DNA of 60,344 nt, from the NCBI GenBank assembly GCA_024280115.1, contig JAJRQT010000059.1, forward strand, positions 1-60,344. The letters run 5' to 3'. Made by a program: the position numbers and the translations under genes. Below are positions 54,735 to 60,344 of the stretch, piece by piece; position 1 is the stretch's first letter; each line of letters starts with the position of its first letter. Under the pieces are notes generated by a model that saw nothing but the letters and a program-made list of their open reading frames with translations, was not told the DNA's origin and did not search any database. This DNA comes from Bacteroidota bacterium. GTDB taxonomy: Bacteria; Bacteroidota; Bacteroidia; Cytophagales; Cyclobacteriaceae.

Positions 54735-55058
54735 ATGAAAAATCTGCTTTTTACATTGATCGTATTTTTATTCGTATCAATTCAAAATAATTATGCGTCC
54801 GGTGATGTAATCACTGGAAACAATGTATTAAACGTTTATGACTTCGGAGCCAGCGGACAGGGCACGGAACTGGATACCAAAGCCATTCAGGCCGCAATTG
54901 ACAAAAGCGCGGAAACAGGGGGAACCGTGTTATTCCCAAAAGGTGTATTCCTCACGGGGACTATTTACCTCAAGGATAATACAAGCATTGCGAATACCGT
55001 GAGTTTTACAAATGGAGCTATAAAAAATATGGTTTCAACCGAATCAAATATCAAATAA
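54735..55058 (+). pseudogene. Truncated GH28-like (pectate-lyase superfamily) gene
   Basis: A 107-codon frame with a signal peptide and the canonical GH28/pectate_lyase_3 N-terminus (VLNVYDFGASGQGTELDTKA, IQAAIDKSAETGGTVLFPKG, VFLTGTIYLKDNTSI). Full-length enzymes are above 400 residues. After the first coil the sequence jumps to a short tail (VSFTNGAIKNMVSTES) that looks like a C-terminal strand, so an internal deletion has probably removed the catalytic region. Polygalacturonase catalytic aspartates are absent. It is very likely inactive. Confidence 0.75.
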
Positions 55059-55069
55059 AAAATCAGATC

Positions 55070-56317
55070 ATGACATATTTAAAATCTAAAATCATCTTTT
55101 CCTTCCTCGTGTTTTATTCTATCCAGGGATTTGCTCAAAAGCATGAAATGAAAACAGAAGTGCTGAATGCACTAAATGATGGGGCCACCTATGCCAGTGA
55201 AGTATTGCTGGATGAAGCAGGAAAATCAAGATGTGATTATTACATCACAAGTGGTGTATGGAAGCCATATGAACCGGCCTGGCATACAGGACAAATTATC
55301 TACGCTTTAACCGAGGCATATCGATTGACAGGAAATAAAAGCTATTTGAAAGCCGCAAAAAGAGCCGGAGACTGGTGGATTGATCTTGAAATCAAAGATG
55401 TTCCTAAAATGAAAGGTTTGGTAAAAGCTATCCATGGCAATGGCATTGAAAATATAATTTTTGCCACCATCAGTGATGGTAGTGCAGGATTGTATAAACT
55501 CAGTAAGGCAACTGCCAATGAAAAATATGCCAGCGTGGCCACCGGTGCAGGTGACTGGTTATTTAGAAATGCTTACGATGCTGAACATGGTGTCTGTTTC
55601 GACAACATCGATCCGAAAACCGGAGAAGTGCTGAAAGAAAGCAGCCCTTTCTGGCCTGACAAATCTCAATATAGTTTATATGATGTCGCCAGGCCCAATA
55701 CCGAGGGAAGTTTGTTTTTGGATATGTATAGATTTACCGGAAAGGAAGCGTATAAAACGGCATTTATTAATCTCTGCAATAGTTTGGTAGAAAAACAGGA
55801 TGAGCATGGTCTCTGGATGGATTTTACACCAAATGACAAGGAAGCGCATTCTTTTCATCCAAGATTTAATATCTGGTATGCGGAGTCGCTTATGGATTGC
55901 TATGACCTGACCAAAGATGATAAATACTTAAATGCCGCAATAAAAACAGCCAGGTTGTATGCCGGAATCCAGGAAAAAGACGGAACCATTTATTATAAAA
56001 ATTATACCGACGGCACTCCCCCCGACAAAACCTCAGTTTGTGGTTCCACGGTATCGTTTGCAGGAATTTTATGGATGCGGATAATAGAAGTGGGCAAGGA
56101 AGCGCAATTTGAAGAAAATGTACAAAAATCTATCAAATGGGTGTTAACGAACAGATTCCCTGCCAATCATCCCGACCCAAACCTCAGAGGCGCTTTTCTG
56201 AATACCCGTACTAAGAAAAAGAAAAGCGAAGTAAGGATCATCAATCGCGATGTAGGCACATCTTTTGGCATCAGGTTCCTGGCAAAGTATTATGATCATT
56301 ACTTAAGCAAAGAATAA
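55070..56317 (+). CDS. Exported alpha/alpha-toroid protein, possible glycosidase or epimerase
   Basis: A 415-residue secreted protein (signal peptide cleaved near QGFAQ) composed of repeated helical pairs ending in a small set of Trp/Tyr/His residues. Examples are WHTGQIIYALTEAYRLTGNK, KRAGDWWIDLEI and HPRFNIWYAESLMDCYDLTK. This pattern fits the six-hairpin toroid seen in GH88, GH105, AGE epimerases and glucuronyl C5-epimerases, but I cannot choose among them. It follows the GH28 remnant by 11 bases, so it was probably part of a uronate-glycan operon. Confidence 0.75.
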   Translation: MTYLKSKIIFSFLVFYSIQGFAQKHEMKTEVLNALNDGATYASEVLLDEAGKSRCDYYITSGVWKPYEPAWHTGQIIYALTEAYRLTGNKSYLKAAKRAGDWWIDLEIKDVPKMKGLVKAIHGNGIENIIFATISDGSAGLYKLSKATANEKYASVATGAGDWLFRNAYDAEHGVCFDNIDPKTGEVLKESSPFWPDKSQYSLYDVARPNTEGSLFLDMYRFTGKEAYKTAFINLCNSLVEKQDEHGLWMDFTPNDKEAHSFHPRFNIWYAESLMDCYDLTKDDKYLNAAIKTARLYAGIQEKDGTIYYKNYTDGTPPDKTSVCGSTVSFAGILWMRIIEVGKEAQFEENVQKSIKWVLTNRFPANHPDPNLRGAFLNTRTKKKKSEVRIINRDVGTSFGIRFLAKYYDHYLSKE

Positions 56318-56450
56318 AGGCGAATCCTGACTTGGAGATTTGAATGTTTCAGTTACCATTTACTAAATTTCATAAGCTCATTACTGTCAACCAGAAGACG
56401 TAACAAGTACATGTTCAAGTCATTGAAACGACAAAAGGGTGTCGCAAATT

Positions 56451-56458
56451 TATATTTG
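56451..56458 (+). promoter_or_regulatory. Possible -7 box upstream of the DoxX gene
   Basis: TATATTTG matches TAnnTTTG. It lies within the small palindrome GCAAATTTATATTTGC, 52 bases before the DoxX start. No correctly spaced -33 element is seen (nearest TTG is 25 bases away). Confidence 0.35.
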
Positions 56459-56510
56459 CAGAACAACGCAAGAGTCGCAGCGTATAGTTTAAAAACTAAC
56501 CATTATAAAC

Positions 56511-56936
56511 ATGAATACAATAAAAAAAATGAACAAATGGGCAAACGGCCATAATCCTTTTTACTTACTGGACATCGCGCGATTATTCTTGGGCGGGTTC
56601 CTGTTTTTTAAAGGATTAAATTTCATGACAGATGCTCAATATTTAAAAGACATTGTGGCTCCGAATGAAGAATTTTTATCTTCAATGTTGATTTATCACT
56701 ATGTAACTATAGCGCATTTTAGTGGTGGGGTACTCATAATTTTCGGACTGTTGACAAGAATAGCGGTCGCCATTCAGATACCAATATTAATAGGAGCTGT
56801 TGCTGTAAATTTCCTTGTGGCTATGCATCCGAAAAATCTCGTTGAAGCAAGTGTAATCCTAATATTATCTGTCTTTTTTGTTGTGGTAGGCTCTGGAAAG
56901 CATTCCGCAGATTACGGTTTGAAGATGGAGATGTAA
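56511..56936 (+). CDS. DoxX-family membrane protein
   Basis: A 141-residue protein with four transmembrane helices of the DoxX type (LDIARLFLGGFLFFKGLNFM, then HFSGGVLIIFGLLTRIAVAI). DoxX proteins associate with respiratory or redox membrane complexes; the partner is unknown here. It is a single gene. An internal ATG (MNKWANGH) eight codons on is a possible alternative start. Confidence 0.88.
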   Translation: MNTIKKMNKWANGHNPFYLLDIARLFLGGFLFFKGLNFMTDAQYLKDIVAPNEEFLSSMLIYHYVTIAHFSGGVLIIFGLLTRIAVAIQIPILIGAVAVNFLVAMHPKNLVEASVILILSVFFVVVGSGKHSADYGLKMEM

Positions 56937-57016
56937 CCTATCCATTATCATCCGGTTTAACCAATAAAGAATAGCCATCCCATCCTTAAAAAGATAAAAT
57001 GGCCATTCAAATTCAA

Positions 57017-58129
57017 CTAAAACATAATGACAATTGTATCTCCGCTCGTTGAGCCATAGTAATACCTTAGTCTCAGAATGTATTCCCTATCTTTAAAAAG
57101 TTTGTAGGAAATACGGGCATTTCTGCCGAAACCGGCATCATCATCTGAATCGAGGTAAGCATTATCTGAACCTTGTTTTTCAAATAAAGTCAACAGCGTA
57201 TCTACTTTTCCTAAAGTCTGAATATTGTACTTTCTTGTTCTTTTTGGCTTGATTACGAAATCCAATTGATCGCCTGCTTCCAGAGTTGCATGTTCCGATT
57301 TAAATGGTTTGAGCTCTATATAACTTTCTTCATTTAAAGGAGGATAAAACTTTTGAATAAATTCTTTGTCTTTGTCCGACAGAACAACACTTTCTTCTAT
57401 ACCATCATTGCTCCATGGTGCCGGAGCATCGATGAATTTCGCTTTAAAGCCGTAATGCATGATCGATTTTGGATCCCAATCAGATCCGGCAACATCACTT
57501 TCAGGAATTTTTCTTAGGATGTTCCAAAATATTTTATCGTTTGTCCAATTATTTGGGGGACCACTAAATTCATCGTAAACATTTGTCTCATTCCATCTAA
57601 TGCCTGCTTTAGGATTTTGATGCTCGTGAGGTAAGGCAAGTGTATGACCAACTTCATGCAAGGCAGTTGCTTTCCCATAGTCCCACCCAGACAATTGCCA
57701 TCCAAAATTCATAGTACGTTCATTCATCGGTCTGTTCAGGACATCTGTTCCAAGGTAAGACCAGGAACCAGCACCCCGTTGAAATCCTATCCTAACTTCT
57801 GCATCAGAAGGATCATCAACCTCGATAAATTCAAGTCCCATACCTATATTTTTCCATTCCTGCCAGGCATTCCTCACCACTTCTTTATCCTGGTCAGCAC
57901 CATTCCAGGAAGGAGGTGAACCATCCCTGGAGCTGTCCCAAAAACAGTAATGAATTTGTGTCCCATTTACCCATGTTTTTCCAATAATTCTAATCAGCGA
58001 CGCCCTTCCGGGATCAATATCACCTGGTAAAACCCGCTCTACCGCTTGTGGCATGCCGCAAGACTCTCTCTTTTCCGGAGTTTTAGTTGCATTGCTTTTG
58101 ACTGTTCTTCCACTAGTTTGCTTTTTCAT
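57017..58129 (-). CDS. Astacin/matrixin-like zinc metalloprotease with PPC-like C-terminus
   Basis: A 370-residue metzincin protease. The zinc motif is HEVGHTLALPHEH (His158, Glu159, His162, His168) and the Met-turn is SIMHYGF (Met224). The third motif position, usually Gly, is Ala. The C-terminal 105 residues form a beta-sandwich like bacterial pre-peptidase C-terminal (PPC) domains (YILRLRYYYGSTSGDTIVIMF). No signal peptide is present; the N-terminus is a basic polar segment (KKQTSGRTVKSNATKTPEKR). It is either cytoplasmic or leaves the cell by a non-Sec route. It is monocistronic. Confidence 0.88.
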   Translation of the reverse strand: MKKQTSGRTVKSNATKTPEKRESCGMPQAVERVLPGDIDPGRASLIRIIGKTWVNGTQIHYCFWDSSRDGSPPSWNGADQDKEVVRNAWQEWKNIGMGLEFIEVDDPSDAEVRIGFQRGAGSWSYLGTDVLNRPMNERTMNFGWQLSGWDYGKATALHEVGHTLALPHEHQNPKAGIRWNETNVYDEFSGPPNNWTNDKIFWNILRKIPESDVAGSDWDPKSIMHYGFKAKFIDAPAPWSNDGIEESVVLSDKDKEFIQKFYPPLNEESYIELKPFKSEHATLEAGDQLDFVIKPKRTRKYNIQTLGKVDTLLTLFEKQGSDNAYLDSDDDAGFGRNARISYKLFKDREYILRLRYYYGSTSGDTIVIMF

Positions 58130-58518
58130 GTTTTTTTTAGTTAGGTTATTTAAATTTATAATTTACTGCTATTTACTTAAAGCGTTGAATATCAGTGATA
58201 AATGGATCCAATTTTAAGAATACTTTAAAAATCCTAAAATCTAATTGTATGCAGGATTTGATTGATAAAGTGGTTATTAAATCGTAATTATTCCTGGAGT
58301 TTCTGAAGAAATTATGATTTATATTATTTGAATTACAGTGATGAGTTTGCTTGGAATTATTGAATTGTGCGATCATTTTGGCCTGGCTGACAAATTGGTT
58401 TATACAGCAAAGTAATCAACTTATTATAATTTGTCAAATTATTCATCTTCGTGTTTAAGATTGGATACCATAGCAATCTTATTCTCAGAGGGTTAAAAAT
58501 GATTGAATGGCCCGTCGG
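58130..58518. other. Non-coding gap upstream of the protease gene
   Basis: About 390 AT-rich bases with no coding-like frame, promoter match or hairpin that I can support. Confidence 0.45.
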
Positions 58519-60063
58519 CTAAACTTTCCTGCGTTTTAGATAATCTACCACCTTGCTAATTGAAAGTTTCTCGCTTGCTGGACCGCTGCGGATATAAAAT
58601 AACTCTTCTTTATTCTTTCCAATCAAATAGGCAGGGATATCGGCTGGTTTAACTTTGAAATAAATAACCTGTTTGTCATTTATCGTTTTCAAATCATATT
58701 CAATATAAGGTGAAAAGTCAGTTCCTATATGCTGACGGATCAAATTTTTGATATGCAAAAGGCATTTATCCTCGTTTGCAAATCCGTCTTGCTCTATGCC
58801 AACAATTTCACCACTGTCATTCACGCCAATTAGCAGGATTCCTCCTTTTGTATTTAGAAAAGCTGCGATACCCTTCAACCAGGCGAGTTCTATTTCCTTT
58901 CCTGCCTGACCCGAATGCAGGTTCATTCTTACTGTACTTTTAAATTCTAAGCGTGGCCCCTCTCCTCTTGCAATCAACTTCAAGAGACTATGCTCAAAAT
59001 CATTCAATTCAAGATGTACATCATCCTTGTCATCTGCTTTAGAATTTTTTATAATCCACCAGGAACCAACGAACCCTATTCCAATGAGCACAAAGGTAAC
59101 CAGGCCTATGTATAAAATTCTGTATCCTAATACATCAAAAAAACTCTTTTCTTTTGATACGGTAGCTAACCATATATTTTTAGATGCAGCATTAATAGGT
59201 TGCAATCCCGCCCAATATTTATTATTCTTAAATGTAAATGATTGAGTCTGAAATAAAAGAGTGTCACTCCAGTCTTCAAGCAATTTATTGTAATACATAT
59301 TAGGGATTTTATCAGTACTTATAAAAAAATCCGGAGGGCTTTCAGGATCAAAAACTCGCTTATGAGAATTAAATAGAAATGTATTATTTTCTTCATTATC
59401 AGCGACTTGAGAAATATTTTCAAACAATTTCTTCAAAGGAATATCTATAGCCGCCACTACCCTGTTGCCATCTTTATTTAACCAGCTCATCGCACCGCTA
59501 ATTCCCCATGCTTGTGTACTGAAAAACGAATAAGGCTCCGTCCAGGAGATATCATTATCATCTGGATTTTGCTGATTCACAGAAAACCAAATTCGTTCAC
59601 GGGGATCGTAAGCAAGGGTATCTGACCATTCTTTTATCTTTTGCCCAACCGAATCCAAAAGGATTGACATTGACTTATTTTTAATAGAATACTGATAACT
59701 CCATTGTTTCTTTTCCGGTTTCAGAAAAAAACTACCTCCATTTTCATCGGCAATGGATAATCCTGATATTTCTTTAATATTCTTCAATAGAGGAATCAAT
59801 TGTGCACTCAACTTTTCCGGTTGATTTAAATCAATAATCCCGCTGACTCCCCAATCCTGAATTGCAGACATGACTTTACTGATTGGTGTATTAAATTCAC
59901 TATACTGTTTTACTGCCTGCTCAGAAAGGCCTTTAATTCTTTCCCTGGCCAAATTATCACGAGATTCTCGGATAATAAAGGAAACCGATAGCATAAGAAT
60001 GCTGATAATAATGATGATCAGTAAGACAAGATTTCGATAAAGTTTACGGATTTTTATTCGCAT
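58519..60063 (-). CDS. Membrane sensor fused to a Schlafen-type AlbA_2 domain
   Basis: A 514-residue protein. Residues 1-30 hold a basic start and a transmembrane helix. About 35-310 form an extracytoplasmic Cache-like sensor (DPRERIWFSVNQQNPDDND, ISWTEPYSFFSTQAWGISGA, VVAAIDIPLKKLFENI). A second transmembrane helix follows near 315-340. The cytoplasmic part from about 367 is an AlbA_2/Schlafen domain (GEGPRLEFKST, LKGIAAFLNTKGGILLIGVN, IEQDGF). Cache domains normally feed kinases, cyclases or chemoreceptors; here the output would be a nucleic-acid-binding domain. The ATG at 60063 is preferred; an upstream extension adds 25 residues. A -7-like TATATTTG lies at 60089-60082. Confidence 0.85.
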   Translation of the reverse strand: MRIKIRKLYRNLVLLIIIIISILMLSVSFIIRESRDNLARERIKGLSEQAVKQYSEFNTPISKVMSAIQDWGVSGIIDLNQPEKLSAQLIPLLKNIKEISGLSIADENGGSFFLKPEKKQWSYQYSIKNKSMSILLDSVGQKIKEWSDTLAYDPRERIWFSVNQQNPDDNDISWTEPYSFFSTQAWGISGAMSWLNKDGNRVVAAIDIPLKKLFENISQVADNEENNTFLFNSHKRVFDPESPPDFFISTDKIPNMYYNKLLEDWSDTLLFQTQSFTFKNNKYWAGLQPINAASKNIWLATVSKEKSFFDVLGYRILYIGLVTFVLIGIGFVGSWWIIKNSKADDKDDVHLELNDFEHSLLKLIARGEGPRLEFKSTVRMNLHSGQAGKEIELAWLKGIAAFLNTKGGILLIGVNDSGEIVGIEQDGFANEDKCLLHIKNLIRQHIGTDFSPYIEYDLKTINDKQVIYFKVKPADIPAYLIGKNKEELFYIRSGPASEKLSISKVVDYLKRRKV

Positions 60064-60142
60064 AATGGCTAAAAAAGAGGCCAAATATAGTAGAAAAATT
60101 TGAAGTATGATTTGAATAAATCTAAACTGGCAGGACAACCGG

Positions 60143-60193
60143 ATTTAAAACAAATAAATAAAAATGCCATGGTCTGTGGCCCACAGACCATTG
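60143..60193. repeat. CCATGG hairpin repeat, copy 2 (inverted)
   Basis: CCATGGTCTGTG and CACAGACCATTG form a hairpin around GCC (60167-60193), with an AT-rich TTTAAAACAAATAAATAAA flank that is the complement of the tail of copy 1 at 15449. A partial CGGTCTGTGAGGACACC follows at 60209. The copy lies just upstream of the sensor gene. Confidence 0.65.
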
Positions 60194-60344
60194 AACAATT
60201 TAAAATTTCGGTCTGTGAGGACACCATAGTCGTTAACCTTAGGGCTTTAATATTTCATTAACTAACTGATAATGTGTCTTTTTACGCCAAGGAGCCTGAC
60301 AGGCTGTATTGTCAATTTGGGGTAGAAAATCTTTTTTAAGCCAA

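Noticed and set aside
1..60344. tRNA, rRNA or prophage genes
   Set aside because: No tRNA-like T-arm or cloverleaf, rRNA segment, integrase, transposase or phage structural gene was found on reading the gaps.

Overview
The window reads as a chromosomal segment of a Bacteroidota bacterium, most likely a marine-type Cytophagales relative. The reasons are a SusC/SusD pair, many lipoproteins with short Bacteroidota-style lipoboxes, promoters that fit the phylum's TTG-N19/20-TAnnTTTG consensus, and an AT-rich genome with little Shine-Dalgarno signal. No rRNA, tRNA, CRISPR array, transposase or phage gene was seen. The genus call is inference.

Bases 1-20400 hold a glycan-utilisation region. A LacI-type regulator is divergent from susC-susD, followed by a two-propeller VCBS/ASPIC lipoprotein and an unknown lipoprotein. 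Next come a GH92 alpha-mannosidase carrying CHB_HEX_C and PA14 modules, a GNAT acetyltransferase, a GH3 enzyme coupled to an unknown membrane-anchored protein, and a DUF5009 membrane acyltransferase. The susC-lacI gap contains two copies of a 12-bp motif (GTGYACGWGCAC) that looks like the operator, plus a good susC promoter. A mannose-containing glycan such as alpha-mannan or N-glycan is the likely target.

Bases 21000-33000 hold a three-domain AraC-type regulator next to a BBE-type flavin oxidase, then the most unusual cassette in the window. It runs: GntR regulator, uroporphyrinogen-decarboxylase-like methyltransferase, PhyH dioxygenase, TIM-barrel sugar isomerase/epimerase, a second decarboxylase-like methyltransferase with a zinc H-x-C...C site, a stand-alone homocysteine methyltransferase domain, and a stand-alone MetH-type reactivation domain. 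A convergent sulfatase follows. This looks like a corrinoid demethylation pathway feeding methionine, yet no corrinoid-binding protein is encoded here.

Bases 33000-44700 are mixed: a cold-shock protein, a PQQ-type propeller protein, a HEAT-repeat protein, an XRE-HNH endonuclease pair, a large unknown protein, a DUF1456 protein and an amidohydrolase. They end in a co-oriented run of DEAD-box helicase, fatty-acid desaturase, cold-shock protein and RpoD-like sigma factor that looks like a cold-adaptation cluster.

Bases 44800-60344 hold a sortilin/BNR-repeat exported protein and a thioredoxin-ApbE-DUF4266-DUF3570 operon of unknown function. A decaying uronate/pectin-type locus follows: FadR regulator, two alpha/alpha-toroid proteins, and remnants of a lipoprotein and a GH28-like enzyme. 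The window ends with a DoxX protein, a leaderless zinc protease, and a membrane sensor fused to a Schlafen-type AlbA_2 domain. Several families of intergenic hairpin repeats are scattered through the window.
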